This document shows positions 45,640-58,271 of a stretch of 64,000 nt of DNA, in pieces. How positions within the stretch are numbered: the stretch's first letter is position 1; every line of letters starts with the position of its first letter. The stretch covers positions 20,555,996-20,619,995 of the forward strand of contig NC_087066.1 in NCBI RefSeq assembly GCF_963678635.1, read 5' to 3'. The DNA comes from Symsagittifera roscoffensis (Eukaryota > Xenacoelomorpha > Acoela > Convolutidae). A program made the position numbers and the translations under genes. The notes beneath the pieces are model-generated. The model worked only from the letters and a program-made list of their open reading frames with translations, was not told the DNA's origin and did no database searches.

Positions 45640-46020
45640 AGTAATATTTTTAAAAATGAATTTGAGAAAAAGCTGACAACACTGTTTTTCATTAGAAATA
45701 TGTCATTTTTTAACTCAGATTTGGAAAAAAAACTAATTGAAAAAAAGCTCCGAAAATGTACCAAAAAAAACGGAAGTTTCAAAGTCGAAACAATTGCATT
45801 ATTGAACCCACCAATTATAGGTTGAAAAATTTTGGCCAAATTCAAACCCAGAAACCTTAGAACGACGTAAGCAAAAGTTACGAAACTACTCAGTCTTGTG
45901 ATTTACAAAAAAACTTATCCTCAGAAATTCTAACCGCAGCAAAAAATTGAACACTTAGCGGTTATATATTATCTTGCACTAAAATATGAACTTAGAACGC
46001 CGTAATCTTTTACTTCCCAA

Positions 46021-46093
46021 GCCATGATAGCTCAGTTGGGAGAGCGTTAGACTGAAGATCAAAAGGTCCCTGGTTCGATCCCGGGTCACGGCT
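46021..46093 (+). tRNA. tRNA-Phe-like (GAA), impaired
   Basis: A4-C69, A41 facing A29, discriminator T73. T5. Confidence 0.68.
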
Positions 46094-46470
46094 AGTTATA
46101 TTTTTAAAAAATGAATTTGAGAAAAAGCTGACAACACTGTTTTTCATTAGAAAGCTGTCATTTTCTAACTCAGATATGAAAAAAAAACTAATTGAAAAAA
46201 GCTGCAAAAATGTACAAAAAACGGAAATTTCAAACTCGAAACAATTGCAGTTTTGAACCCAACAATTATAGGTTGAAAAATTTTGACCAAATTCAAACCC
46301 AGAAACCTTAGAACGACGTAAGCAAAAGTTACGAAACTACTCAGTTTTGTGATTTACAAAAAAACTTTTCCTCAGATATTCTAACCGCAACAAAAATTCA
46401 ACACTCAGCGGTTATATATTATATTGTACTAAAATATGAACTTAGAACGCCGTAATCTTTATCATCCCAA

Positions 46471-46543
46471 GCCGTGATAGCTCAGTTGGGAGAGCGTTAG
46501 ACTGAAGATCTAAAGGTCCCTGGTTCGATCCCGGGTCGTGGCA
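46471..46543 (+). tRNA. tRNA-Phe (GAA), U69 variant
   Basis: G4-U69 wobble; T5. Confidence 0.88.
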
Positions 46544-46923
46544 AGTAATATTTTTAAAAATGAATTTGCGAAAAAGCTGACAACACTGTTTTTCATTAGA
46601 AATATGTCATTTTCTAACTCAGATTTGGAAAAAAAACTAATTGAAAAAAAGCTCCGAAAATGTACCAAAAAAAACGGAAGTTTCAAACTCGAAACAATTG
46701 CATTATTGAACCCACCAATTATAGGTTGAAAAATTTTGGCCAAATTCAAACCCAGAAACCTTAGAACGACGTAAGCAAAAGTTACGAAACTACTCAGTTT
46801 TGTGATTTACAAAAAAACTTATCCTCAGATATTCTAACCGCAACAAAAATTCAACACTTAGCGGTTATATAGTATATTGTACTAAAATATGAACTTAGAA
46901 CGCCGTAATCTTTATCTTCCCAA

Positions 46924-46996
46924 GCCGTGATAGCTCAGTTGGGAGAGCGTTAGAATGAAGATCTAAAGGTCCCTGGTTCGATCCCGGGTCGCGGCA
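46924..46996 (+). tRNA. tRNA-Phe (GAA), A32 variant
   Basis: Loop ATGAAGA; T5. Confidence 0.88.
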
Positions 46997-47376
46997 AGTA
47001 AAATTTTTAAAAATGAATTTGAGAAAAAGCTGACAACACTGTTTTTCATTAGAAATATATCATTTTCTAACTCAGATTTGGAAAAAAAACTAATTGAAAA
47101 AAAGCTCCGAAAATGTACCAAAAAAAACGGAAGTTTCAACTCGAAACAATTGCATTATTGAACCCACCAATTATAGGTTGAAAAATTTTGGCCAAATTCA
47201 AACCCAGAAACCTTAGAACGACGTAAGCAAAAGTTACGAAACTACTCAGTCTTGTGATTTACAAAAAAACTTATCCTCAGAAATTCTAACCGCAGCAAAA
47301 AATTCAACACTTGGCGGTTATATATTATCTTGTACTAAAATATGAACTTAGAACGCCGTAATCTTTTACTTCCCAA

Positions 47377-47449
47377 GCCATGATAGCTCAGTTGGGAGAG
47401 CGTTAGACTGAAGATCAAAAGGTCCCTGGTTCGATCCCGGGTCACGGCT
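47377..47449 (+). tRNA. tRNA-Phe-like (GAA), impaired
   Basis: A4-C69, A41, T73; T4. Confidence 0.68.
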
Positions 47450-47825
47450 AGTAATACTTTTAAAAAATGAATTTGAGAAAAAGCTGACAACACTGTTTTT
47501 CATTAGAAAGCTGTCATTTTCTAACTCAGATTTGAAAAAAAACTAATTGAAAAAAGCTGCAAAAATGTACAAAAAACGGAAATTTCAAACTCGAAACAAT
47601 TGCATTTTTGAACCCAACAATTATAGGTTGAAAAATTTTGGCCAAATTCAAACCCAGAAACCTTAGAACGACGTAAGCAAAAGTTACGAAACTACTCAGT
47701 CTTGTGATTTACAAAAAAACTTATCCTCAGATATTCTAACCGCAGCAAAAATTCAACACTTAGCGGTTATATAGTATATTGTACTAAAATATGAACTTAG
47801 AACGCCGTAATCTTTATCTTCCCAA

Positions 47826-47898
47826 GCCGTGATAGCTCAGTTGGGAGAGCGTTAGACTGAAGATCTAAAGGTCCCTGGTTCGATCCCGGGTCGCGGCA
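47826..47898 (+). tRNA. tRNA-Phe (GAA), exact consensus copy
   Basis: T5. Confidence 0.95.
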
Positions 47899-48278
47899 AG
47901 TAATATTTTTAAAAATGAATTTGAGAAAAAGCTGACAACACTGTTTTTCATTAGAAATATGTCATTTTCTAACTCAGATTTGGAAAAAAAACTAATTGAA
48001 AAAAAGCTCCGAAAATGTACCAAAAAAACGGAAGTTTCAAACTCGAAACAATTGCATTATTGAACCCACCAATTATAGGTTGAAAAATTTTGGCCAAATT
48101 CAAACCCAGAAACCTTAGAACGACGTAAGCAAAAGTTACGAAACTACTCAGTCTTGTGATTTACAAAAAAACTTATCCTCAGAAATTCTAACCGCAGCAA
48201 AAAATTCAACACTTAGCGGTTATATATTATCTTGTACTAAAATATGAACTAAGAACGCCGTAATCTTTTACTTCCCAA

Positions 48279-48351
48279 GCCATGATAGCTCAGTTGGGAG
48301 AGCGTTAGACTGAAGATCAAAAGGTCCCTGGTTCGATCCCGGGTCACGGCT
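48279..48351 (+). tRNA. tRNA-Phe-like (GAA), impaired
   Basis: A4-C69, A41, T73; T5. Confidence 0.68.
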
Positions 48352-48727
48352 AGTAATATTTTTAAAAAATGAATTTGAGAAAAAGCTGACAACACTGTTT
48401 TTCATTAGAAAGCTGTCATTTTCTAACTCAGATTTGAAAAAAAACTAATTGAAAAAAGCTGCAAAAATGTACAAAAAACGGAAATTTCAAACTCGAAACA
48501 ATTGCATTTTTGAACCCAACAATTATAGGTTAAAAAATTTTGGCCAAATTCAAACCCAGAAACCTTAGAACGACGTAAGCAAAAGTTACGAAACTACTCA
48601 GTCTTGTGATTTACAAAAAAACTTATCCTCAGATATTCTAACCGCAGCAAAAATTCAACACTTAGCGGTTATATAGTATATTGTACTAAAATATGAACTT
48701 AGAACGCCGTAATCTTTATCATCCCAA

Positions 48728-48800
48728 GCCGTGATAGCTCAGTTGGGAGAGCGTTAGACTGAAGATCTAAAGGTCCCTGGTTCGATCCCGGGTCGCGGCA
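48728..48800 (+). tRNA. tRNA-Phe (GAA), exact consensus copy
   Basis: T5. Confidence 0.95.
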
Positions 48801-49180
48801 AGTAATATTTTTAAAAATGAATTTGAGAAAAAGCTGACAACACTGTTTTTCATTAGAAATATGTCATTTTCTAACTCAGATTTGGAAAAAAAACTAATTG
48901 AAAAAAAGCTCCGAAAATGTACCAAAAAAAACGGAAGTTTCAAACTCGAAACAATTGCATTATTGACCCCACCAATTATAGGTTGAAAAATTTTGGCCGA
49001 ATTCAAACCCAGAAACCTTAGAACGACGTAAGCAAAAGTTACGAAACTACTCAGTTTTGTGATTTACAAAAAAACTTATCCTCAGATATTCTAACCGCAA
49101 CAAAAATTCAACACTTAGCGGTTATATAGTATATTGTACTAAAATATGAACTTAGAACGCCGTAATCTTTATCTTCCCAA

Positions 49181-49253
49181 GCCGTGATAGCTCAGTTGGG
49201 AGAGCGTTAGACTGAAGATCTAAAGGTCCCTGGTTCGATCCCGGGTCGCGGCA
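49181..49253 (+). tRNA. tRNA-Phe (GAA), exact consensus copy
   Basis: T5. Confidence 0.95.
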
Positions 49254-49638
49254 AGTAATATTTTTAAAAATGAATTTGAGAAAAAAAAGCTGACAACACT
49301 GTTTTTCATTAGAAATATGTCATTTTCTAACTCAGATTTGGAAAAAAAACTAATTGAAAAAAAGCTCCGGAAATGTACCAAAAAAAAACGGAAGTTTCAA
49401 ACTCGAAACAATTGCATTATTGAACCCACCAATTATAGGTTGAAAAATTTTGGCCAAATTCAAACCCAGAAACCTTAGAACGACGTAAGCAAAAGTTACG
49501 AAACTACTCAGTCTTGTGATTTACAAAAAAACTTATCCTCAGAAATTCTAACCGCAGCAAAAAATTCAACACTTAGCGGTTATATATTATCTTGTACTAA
49601 AATATGAACTTAGAACGCCGTAATCTTTTACTTCCCAA

Positions 49639-49711
49639 GCCATGATAGCTCAGTTGGGAGAGCGTTAGACTGAAGATCAAAAGGTCCCTGGTTCGATCCC
49701 GGGTAACGGCT
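49639..49711 (+). tRNA. tRNA-Phe-like (GAA), impaired
   Basis: GCCATGA with TAACGGC, A41, T73; T5. Confidence 0.65.
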
Positions 49712-50087
49712 AGTAATATTTTTAAAAAATGAATTTGAGAAAAAGCTGACAACACTGTTTTTCATTAGAAAGCTGTCATTTTCTAACTCAGATTTGAAAA
49801 AAAACTGATTGAAAAAAGCTGCAAAAATGTACAAAAAACGGAAATTTCAAACTCGAAACAATTGCATTTTTGAACCCAACAATTATAGGTTGAAAAATTT
49901 TGGCCAAATTCAAACCCAGAAACCTTAGAACGACGTAAGCAAAAGTTACGAAACTACTCAGTCTTGTGATTTACAAAAAAACTTATCCTCAGATATTCTA
50001 ACCGCAGCAAAAATTCAACACTTAGCGGTTATATAGTATATTGTACGAAAATATGAACTTAGAACGCCGTAATCTTTATCATCCCAA

Positions 50088-50160
50088 GCCGTGATAGCTC
50101 AGTTGGGAGAGCGTTAGACTGAAGATCTAAACGTCCCTGGTTCGATCCCGAGTCGCGGCA
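50088..50160 (+). tRNA. tRNA-Phe (GAA)
   Basis: Variable loop ACGTC, A64 in the T stem; T5. Confidence 0.82.
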
Positions 50161-50537
50161 ATTAATATTTTTAAAAATGAATTTGAGAAAAAGCTGACAA
50201 CACTGTTTTTCATTAGAAATATGTCATTTTCTAACTCAGATTTGGAAAAAAAACTAATTGAAAAAAGCTGCAAAAATGTACAAAAAACGGAAATTTCAAA
50301 CTCGAAACAATTGCATTTTTGAACCCAACAATTATAGGTTGAAAAATTTTGGCCAAATTCAAACCCAGAAACCTTAGAACGACGTAAGCAAAAGTTACGA
50401 AACTACTCAGTCTTGTGATTTACAAAAAAACTTATCTTCAGATATTCTAACCGCAGCAAAAAATTCAACACTCACTGGTTATATAGTATCTTGTACTAAA
50501 ATATGAACTTAGAACGCCGTAATCTTTACCTTCACAA

Positions 50538-50565
50538 GACGTGATAGCTCAATTGGGAGAGCGTT

Positions 50566-50599
<34 letters not shown>

Positions 50600-50610
50600 G
50601 GGTCGCGCCA
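50538..50610 (+). tRNA. tRNA-Phe-like (GAA)
   Basis: A2 facing C71 (TCGCGCC), CAATTGG D loop, G42-U28; T6. Confidence 0.68.
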
Positions 50611-50988
50611 AGTAATATTTTTTAAAAATGAATTTGAGAAAAAGCTGATAACACTGTTTTTCATTAGAAAGCTGTCATTTTCTAACTCAGATTTGAAAAA
50701 AAAACTCATTGAAAAAAGCTGCAAAAATGTACAAAAAACGGAAATTTCAAACTCGAAACAATTGCATTTTTGAACCCAACAATTATAGGTTGAAAACTTT
50801 TGGCCAAATTGAAACCCAGAAACCGTAGAACAGAGTAAACAAAAGTTACGGAACTACTCACTCTTGCGATTTACAAATTAACTTATCCTCAGAAAATCTA
50901 ACCGCACCAAAAATTTTAACACTTAGCGATTATATAGTATCTTGTACTAAAATATGAACTTAGAAGGCCGTAATCTTTAACTTCCCAA

Positions 50989-50994
50989 GCCGTG

Positions 50995-51027
<33 letters not shown>

Positions 51028-51059
51028 AAAGGTCCCTGGTTCAATCCCGGGTCGCGGCA
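50989..51059 (+). pseudogene. tRNA-Phe lacking positions 8-9
   Basis: 71 nt: GCCGTGA runs straight into GCTC, so U8 and A9 and part of the A box are gone; C28-A42 mismatch; A57. T3. Confidence 0.8.
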
Positions 51060-51437
51060 AGTAATATTTAAAAAAAAAATTTGAGAAAAAGCTGACAATA
51101 CTGTTTTTCATTAGAAATATGTCATTTTCTAACTCAGATTTGGAAAAAAAAGTAATTGAAAAAAAGCTGCGAAAATGTACGAAAAAAAGGAAATTTCAAC
51201 CTCGAAACAATTGCATTTTTGAACCCAACAATTATAGGTTGAAAAATTTTGGCCAAATTCAAACCCAGAAACCTTAGAACGACGTAAGCAAAAGTTACGA
51301 AACTACTCAGTCTTGTGATTTACAAAAAAACTTATCTTCAGATATTCTAACCGCAGCAAAAAATTCAACACTTACTGGTTATATAGTATCTTGTACTAAA
51401 ATATGAACTTAGAACGCCGTAATCTTTAACTTCACAA

Positions 51438-51510
51438 GCCGTGATAGCTCAATTGGGAGAGCGTTAGACTGAAGATCTGAAGGTCCCTGGTTCCATCCCG
51501 GGTCGCGCCA
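51438..51510 (+). tRNA. tRNA-Phe-like (GAA)
   Basis: C71 facing C2, G42-U28, C57; T5. Confidence 0.7.
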
Positions 51511-51888
51511 AGTAATATTTTTAAAAAATGAATTTGAGAAAAAGCTGACAACACTGTTTTTCATTAGAAAGCTGTCATTTTCTAACTCCGATTTGAAAAA
51601 AAAACTCATTGAAAAAAGCTGCAAAAATGTACAAAAAACGGAAATTTCAAACTCGAAACAATTGCATTTTTGAACCCAACAATTATAGGTTGAAAACTTT
51701 TGGCCAAATTGAAACCCAGAAACCGTAGAACAGAGTAAACAAAAGTTACGGAACTACTCACTCTTGCGATTTACAAATTAACTTATCCTCAGATAATGTA
51801 ACCGCACCAAAAATTTTAACACTTAGCGATTATATAGTATCTTGTACTAAAATATGAACTTAGAACGCCGTAATCGTTAACTTCCCAA

Positions 51889-51894
51889 GCCGTG

Positions 51895-51927
<33 letters not shown>

Positions 51928-51959
51928 AAAGGTCCCTGGTTCGATCCCGGGTCGCGGCA
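51889..51959 (+). pseudogene. tRNA-Phe lacking positions 8-9
   Basis: Same two-base deletion and C28; T4. Confidence 0.8.
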
Positions 51960-52337
51960 AGTAATATTTTAAAAAAAAATTTGAGAAAAAGCTGACAATA
52001 CTGTTTTTCATTAGAAATATGTCATTTTCTAACTCAGATTTGGAAAAAAAAGTAATTGAAAAAAAGCTGCGAAAATGTACGAAAAAAAGGAAACTTCAAA
52101 CTCGAAACAATTGCATTTTTGAACCCAACAATTATAGGTTGAAAACTTTTGGCCAAATTGAAACCCAGAAACCGTAGAACAGAGTAAACAAAAGTTACGG
52201 AACTACTCACTCTTGTGATTGACAAATAAACTTATCCTCAGAAATTCTAACCGCAGCAAAAAATTCAACACTTACTGGTTATATAGTATCTTGTACTAAA
52301 ATATGAACTTAGAACGCCGTAATCTTTAACTTCACAA

Positions 52338-52365
52338 GCCGTGATAGCTCAATTGGGAGAGCGTT

Positions 52366-52399
<34 letters not shown>

Positions 52400-52410
52400 G
52401 GGTCGCGCCA
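52338..52410 (+). tRNA. tRNA-Phe-like (GAA)
   Basis: C71, CAATTGG D loop, G42-U28; T4. Confidence 0.72.
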
Positions 52411-52787
52411 AGTAATATTTTCAAAAAATGAATTTGAGAAAAAGCTGACAACACTGTTTTTCATTAGAAAGCTGTCATTTTGTAACTCAGATTTGAAAAA
52501 AAATTCATTGAAAAAAGCTGCAAAAATGTACAAAAAACGGAAATTTCAAACTCGAAACAATTGCATTTTTGAACCCAACAATTATAGGTTGAAAACTTTT
52601 GGCCAAATTGAAACCCAGAAACCGTAGAACAGAGTAAACAAAAGTTACGGAACTACTCACTCTTGCGATTTACAAATTAACTTATCCTCAGAAAATCTAA
52701 CCGCACCAAAAATTTTAACACTTAGCGATTATATAGTATCTTGTACTAAAATATGAACTTAGAACGCCGTAATCTGTAACTTCCCAA

Positions 52788-52858
52788 GCCGTGAGCTCAG
52801 TTGAGAGAGCGTTAGACTGAAGATCTAAAGGTCCCTGGTTCGATCCCGGGTCGCGGCA
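52788..52858 (+). pseudogene. tRNA-Phe lacking positions 8-9
   Basis: Same two-base deletion; T28 as in the consensus; D loop GAGA. T3. Confidence 0.8.
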
Positions 52859-53235
52859 AGTAATATTTAAAAAAAAATTTGAGAAAAAGCTGACAATACT
52901 GTTTTTCATTAGAAATATGTCATTTTCTAACTCAGATTTGGAAAAAAAAGTAATTGAAAAAAAGCTGCAAAAATATACGAAAAAAAGGAAATTTCAAACT
53001 CGAAACAATTGCATTTTTGAACCCAACAATTACAGGTTGAAAACTTTTGGCCAAATTGAAACCCAGAAACCGTAGAACAGAGTAAACAAAAGTTACGGAA
53101 CTACTCACTCTTGTGATTGACAAATAAACTTATCCTCAGAAATTCTAACCGCGGCAAAAAATTCAACACTTAGCGGTTATATAGTATCTCGTACTAAAAT
53201 ATGAACTTAGAACGCCGTAATCTTTTACTTACCAA

Positions 53236-53308
53236 GCCGTGATAGCTCAGTTGGGAGAGCGTTAGACTGAAGATCTAAAGGTCCTTGGTACGCTCCCGGG
53301 TCGCGGCA
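53236..53308 (+). tRNA. tRNA-Phe-like (GAA)
   Basis: T stem CTTGG and loop TACGCTC, so U50-G64 and a damaged B box; T4. Confidence 0.7.
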
Positions 53309-53687
53309 AGTAATATTTTAGAAAATGAATTTGACAAAAAGCTGACAACACTGTTTTTCATTAGAAAGCTGTCATTTGCTAATTCAGATGTGGAAATAAA
53401 CTAATTGAAATGAAGCTGCGAAAATGTACAAAAAAAACGGAAATTTCAAACTCGAAACAATTGCATTATTGAACCCAACAATTATAGGTTGAAAAATTTT
53501 GGCCAAATTCAAACCCAGAAACCTTAGAACGACGTAAGCAAAAGTTACGAAACTACTCACACTTGTGATTTACAAATAAACTTATCCTCAGATATTCTAA
53601 CCGCAGCAAAAAATTCAACACTTACTGGTTATATAGTATTTTGTACTAAAATATGAACTTAGAACGCCGTAATCTTTAACTTCACAA

Positions 53688-53760
53688 GCCGTGATAGCTC
53701 AGTTGGGAGAGCGTTAGACTGAAGATCTAAAGGTCCCTGGTTCGATCCGGGGTCGCGGCA
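53688..53760 (+). tRNA. tRNA-Phe (GAA)
   Basis: G62 faces G52; T4. Confidence 0.82.
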
Positions 53761-54138
53761 AGTAATATTTTAAAAAATGAATTTGAGAAAAAGCTGACAA
53801 CAGTGTTTTTCATTAGAAAGCTGTCATTTTCTAACTCAGATTTGGAAAAAAACTAATTGAAAAAAAGCTGCTAAAATGTACGAAAAAAAAGAAATTTCAA
53901 ACTCAAAACAATTTCATTTTTGAACCCAACAATTATAGGTTGAAAACTTTTGGCCAAATTCAAACCCAGAAATCGTAGAACAGAGTAAACGAAAGTTACG
54001 GAACTACTCTTTCTTGTGATTTACAAATAAACTTATCCTCAGAAATTCTAACCGCAGCAAAAAATTCAACACTTACTGGTTATATAGTATCTTGTACTAA
54101 AATATGAACTTAGAACGCCGTAATCTGTAACTTCACAA

Positions 54139-54211
54139 GCCGTGATAGCTCAGTTGGGAGAGAGTTAGACTGAAGATCTAAAGGTCCCTGGTTCGATCCC
54201 GGGTCGCGGCA
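54139..54211 (+). tRNA. tRNA-Phe (GAA)
   Basis: D stem GAGA (A25 vs G10); T4. Confidence 0.82.
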
Positions 54212-54590
54212 AGTAATATTTTAAAAATTGAATTTGACAAAAAGCTGACAACACTGTTTTTCATTAGAAAGCTGTCATTTGCTAATTCAGATTTGGAAAT
54301 AAACTAATTGAAAAAAAGCTGCGAAAATGTACAAAAAAAACGGAAATTTCAAACTCAAAACAATTGCATTATTGAACCCAACAATTATAGGTTGAAAAAT
54401 TTTGACCAAATTCAAACCCAGAAACCTTAGAACGACGTAAGCAAAAGTTACGAAACTACTCACACTTGTGATTTACAAACAAACTTATCCTCAGATATTC
54501 TAACCGCAGCAAAAAATTCAACACTTACTGGTTATATAGTACCTTGTACTAAAATATGAACTTAGAACGCCGTAATCTTTAACTTCACAA

Positions 54591-54663
54591 GCCGTGATAG
54601 CTAAGTTGGGAGAGCGTTAGACTGAAGATCTAAAGGTCCCTGGTTCGATCCCGGGTCGATGCA
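54591..54663 (+). tRNA. tRNA-Phe-like (GAA)
   Basis: A13 facing G22; TCGATGC gives two acceptor mismatches; T4. Confidence 0.68.
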
Positions 54664-55043
54664 TGTAATATTTTAAAAAATGAATTTGAGAAAAAGCTGA
54701 CAACACTGTTTTTCATTGGAAAGCTGTCATTTTCTAACTCAGATTTGGAAAAAAAACTAATTGAAAAAAAGCTGCGAAAATGTACAAAAAAAACGGAAAT
54801 TTCAAACTCGAAACAATTGCATTTTTGAACCCAACAATTATAGGTTGAAAACTTTTGGCCAAATTGAAACCCAGAAACCGTAGAACAGAGTAAACAAAAG
54901 TTACGGAACTACTCACTCTTGTGATTTACAATTTAACTTATCCTCAGAAAATCTAACCGCACCAACAAATTCAACACTTAGCGGTTATATAGTATCTTGT
55001 ACTAAAATATGATCTTAGAACGCCGTAATCTTTAACTTCACAA

Positions 55044-55116
55044 GCCATGATAGCTCAGTTGGGAGAGCGTTAGACTGAAGATCTAAAGGTCCCTAGTTCG
55101 ATCCAGGGTCGCGGCA
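55044..55116 (+). tRNA. tRNA-Phe-like (GAA)
   Basis: A4-C69; A52-A62 in the T stem; T4. Confidence 0.7.
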
Positions 55117-55496
55117 AGTAATATTTTAAAAAATAAATTTGAGAAAAAGCTGACAACACTGTTTTTCATTAGAAAGCTGTCCTTTTCTTACTCAGATTTG
55201 GAAAAAAAACTAATTGAAAAAAAGCTGCGAAAATGTACAAAAAAAACGGAAACTTCAAACTCGAAACAATTGCATTTTTGAACCCAACAATTATAGGTTA
55301 AAAATTTTTGGCCAAATTGAAACCCAGAAACCGTAGAACAGAGTAAACAAAAGTTACGGAACTACCCACTCTTGTGATTTACAAATTAACTTATCCTCAG
55401 AAAATCCAACCGCTGCAAAAAATTTAACACTATGCGGTTCTATAGTACCTTGTACTAAAATATGAACTTAGAACGCCGTAATCTTTAAATTCCCAA

Positions 55497-55569
55497 GCCG
55501 TGATAGCTCAGTTGGGAGAGCGTTCGAATGAAGATCGAAAGGTCCCTGGTTCGATCCCGGGTCGTGGCA
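55497..55569 (+). tRNA. tRNA-Phe (GAA), compensated anticodon stem
   Basis: TTCGA/TCGAA: A29-U41 replaced by C29-G41. A32 loop; G4-U69. T3 only. Confidence 0.85.
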
Positions 55570-55944
55570 ACTAATATTTAAAAAACTGAATTTGAGAAAA
55601 AGCTGACAACACTGTTTTTCATTAGAAAGCTGTCATTTGCTAACTCAGATTTGGAAAAAAACTAACTGAGAAAAAGCTGCGAAAATGTAAAAAACTGAAA
55701 TTTTGAAATCGAAATAATTCCATTATTGAACCCAACAATTATAGGTTGAAAAATTTTGACCAAATTCAAACCCAGAAACCTTAGAACGACGTAAGCAAAA
55801 GTTACGAAACTACTCACACTTGTGATTTACAAACAAACTTATCCTCAGATATTCTAACCGCAGCAAAAAATTCAACACTTACTGGTTATATAGTATCTTG
55901 TACTAAAATATGAACTTAGAACGCCGTAATCTTTAACTTCACAA

Positions 55945-56017
55945 GCCGTGATAGCTAAGTTGGGAGAGCGTTAGACTGAAGATCTAAAGGTCCCTGGTTC
56001 GATCCCGGGTCGATGCA
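55945..56017 (+). tRNA. tRNA-Phe-like (GAA), duplicate of 54591
   Basis: A13, TCGATGC; T4. Confidence 0.68.
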
Positions 56018-56397
56018 TGAAATATTTTAAAAAATGAATTTGAGAAAAAGCTGACAACACTGTTTTTCATTGGAAAGCTGTCATTTTCTAACTCAGATTT
56101 GGAAAAAAAACTAATTGAAAAAAAGCTGCGAAAATGTACAAAAAAAACGGAAATTTCAAACTCGAAACAATTGCATTTTTGAACCCAACAATTATAGGTT
56201 GAAAACTTTTGGCCAAATTGAAACCCAGAAACCGTAGAACAGAGTAAACAAAAGTTACGGAACTACTCACTCTTGTGATTTACAATTTAACTTATCCTCA
56301 GAAAATCTAACCGCACCAACAAATTCAACACTTAGCGGTTATATAGTATCTTGTACTAAAATATGATCTTAGAACGCCGTAATCTTTAACTTCACAA

Positions 56398-56470
56398 GCC
56401 ATGATAGCTCAGTTGGGAGAGCGTTAGACTGAAGATCTAAAGGTCCCTAGTTCGATCCAGGGTCGCGGCA
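56398..56470 (+). tRNA. tRNA-Phe-like (GAA), duplicate of 55044
   Basis: A4, A52-A62; T4. Confidence 0.7.
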
Positions 56471-56850
56471 AGTAATATTTTAAAAAATAAATTTGAGAAA
56501 AAGCTGACAACACTGTTTTTCATTAGAAAGCTGTCCTTTTCTTACTCAGATTTGGAAAAAAAACTAATTGAAAAAAAGCTGCGAAAATGTACAAAAAAAA
56601 CGGAAACTTCAAACTCGAAACAATTGCATTTTTGAACCCAACAATTATAGGTTAAAAATTTTTGGCCAAATTGAAACCCAGAAACCGTAGAACAGAGTAA
56701 ACAAAAGTTACGGAACTACCCACTCTTGTGATTTACAAATTAACTTATCCTCAGAAAATCTAACCGCTGCAAAAAATTTAACACTATGCGGTTCTATAGT
56801 ACCTTGTACTAAAATATGAACTTAGAACGCCGTAATCTTTAAATTCCCAA

Positions 56851-56923
56851 GCCGTGATAGCTCAGTTGGGAGAGCGTTAGACAGAAAACCTAAAGGTCCC
56901 TGGATCAATCCCGGGTCGCGGCA
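56851..56923 (+). tRNA. tRNA-Phe-like (GAA), probable pseudogene
   Basis: Loop CAGAAAA loses the universal U33; C39, A54, A57. T4. Confidence 0.6.
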
Positions 56924-57302
56924 AGTAATATTTTAAAAAACGAATTTGAGAAAAAGCGGACAACACTGTTTTTCATTAGGAAGCTGTCATTTTCTAACTC
57001 AGATTTGGAAAAAAAACTAATTGAAAAAAAGCTGCTAAAATGTACGAAAAAAAGAAATTTCAAACTCGAAACAATTGCATTTTTGAACCCAACAATTATA
57101 GATTGAAAACTTTTGGCCAAATTCAAACCCAGAAATTGTAGAACAGAGTAAACGAAAGTTACGGAACTACTCTTTCTTGTAATTTACAAATAAACTTATC
57201 CTCAGAAATTCTAACCGCAGCAAAAAAATTCAACACTTACTGGTTATATAGTATCTTGTACTAAAATATGAACTTAGAACGCCGTAATCTATAACTTCAC
57301 AA

Positions 57303-57375
57303 GCCGTGATAGCTAAGTTGGGAGAGCGTTAGACTGAAGGTCTAAAGGTCCCTGGTTCGATCCCGGGTCGCGGCA
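57303..57375 (+). tRNA. tRNA-Phe (GAA)
   Basis: A13 in the D stem; G38 loop; T4. Confidence 0.8.
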
Positions 57376-57750
57376 TGTAATATTTTAAAAAACGAATTTG
57401 AGAAAAAGCTGACAACACTGTTTTTCATTAGGAAGCTGTCATTTTCTAACTCAGATTTGGAAAAAAAACAAATTGAAAAAAGCTGCGAAAATGTAAAAAA
57501 CTGAAATTTCAAACTCGAAACAGTTGCATTATTGAACTCAACAATTATAGGTTGAAAATTTTTGGCCAAATTGAAACCGAGAAACCGTAGAACAGAGTAA
57601 ACAAAAGTTACGAAACTACTCACTCTTGTGATTTACAAATTAACTTATCCTCAGAAAATCTAACCGCTGCAAAAAATTCAACACTATGCGGTTCTATAGT
57701 ACCTTGTACTAAAATATGAACTTAGAACGCCGTAATCTTTAAATTCCCAA

Positions 57751-57823
57751 GCCGTGATAGCTCAGTTGGGAGAGCGTTAGACTGAAAATCTAAAAGTCCC
57801 TGGATCACTCCCGGGTCGCGGCA
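57751..57823 (+). tRNA. tRNA-Phe-like (GAA)
   Basis: A37, variable loop AAGTC, A54 and C58-side change in ATCACTC; T4. Confidence 0.68.
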
Positions 57824-58198
57824 AGTAATATTTTAAAAAACGAATTTGAGAAAAAGCTGACAACACTGTTTTTCATTAGAAAGCTGTCATTTTCCAACTC
57901 AGATTTGGAAAAAAACTAATTGAAAAAAAGCTGCGAAAATGAAAAAAACTGAAATTTCAAACTCGAAACAATTGCATTATTGAACCCAACAATTATAGGT
58001 TGAAAATTTTTGGCCAAATTGAAACCGAGAAACCGTAGAACAGAGTAAACAAAAGTTACGAAACTACTCACTCTTGTGATTTACAAATTAACTTATCCTC
58101 AGAAAATCTAACCGCTGCAAAAAATTCAACACTATGCGGTTCTATAGTACCTTGTACTAAAATATGAACTTAGAACGCCGTAATCTTTAAATTCCCAA

Positions 58199-58271
58199 GC
58201 CGTGATAGCTCAGTTGGGAGAGCGTTAGACTGAAAATCTAAAAGTCCCTGGATCACTCCCGGGTCGCGGCA
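58199..58271 (+). tRNA. tRNA-Phe-like (GAA), adjacent duplicate of 57751
   Basis: Same changes 448 bp downstream; T4. Confidence 0.68.

Larger units (their letters stand above)
50270..52900. repeat. Two-unit higher-order repeat, period about 900 bp, nearly three copies
   Basis: A TCGCGCC-ended tRNA (50538, 51438, 52338) alternates with a tRNA lacking positions 8-9 (50989, 51889, 52788). Confidence 0.85.
54360..56870. repeat. Higher-order repeat, period 1354 bp (three units)
   Basis: tRNAs at 54591 and 55044 recur at 55945 and 56398 with the same private changes (GCTA D stem, TCGATGC, CCTAG/CAGGG T stem). Boundaries are approximate. Confidence 0.8.
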
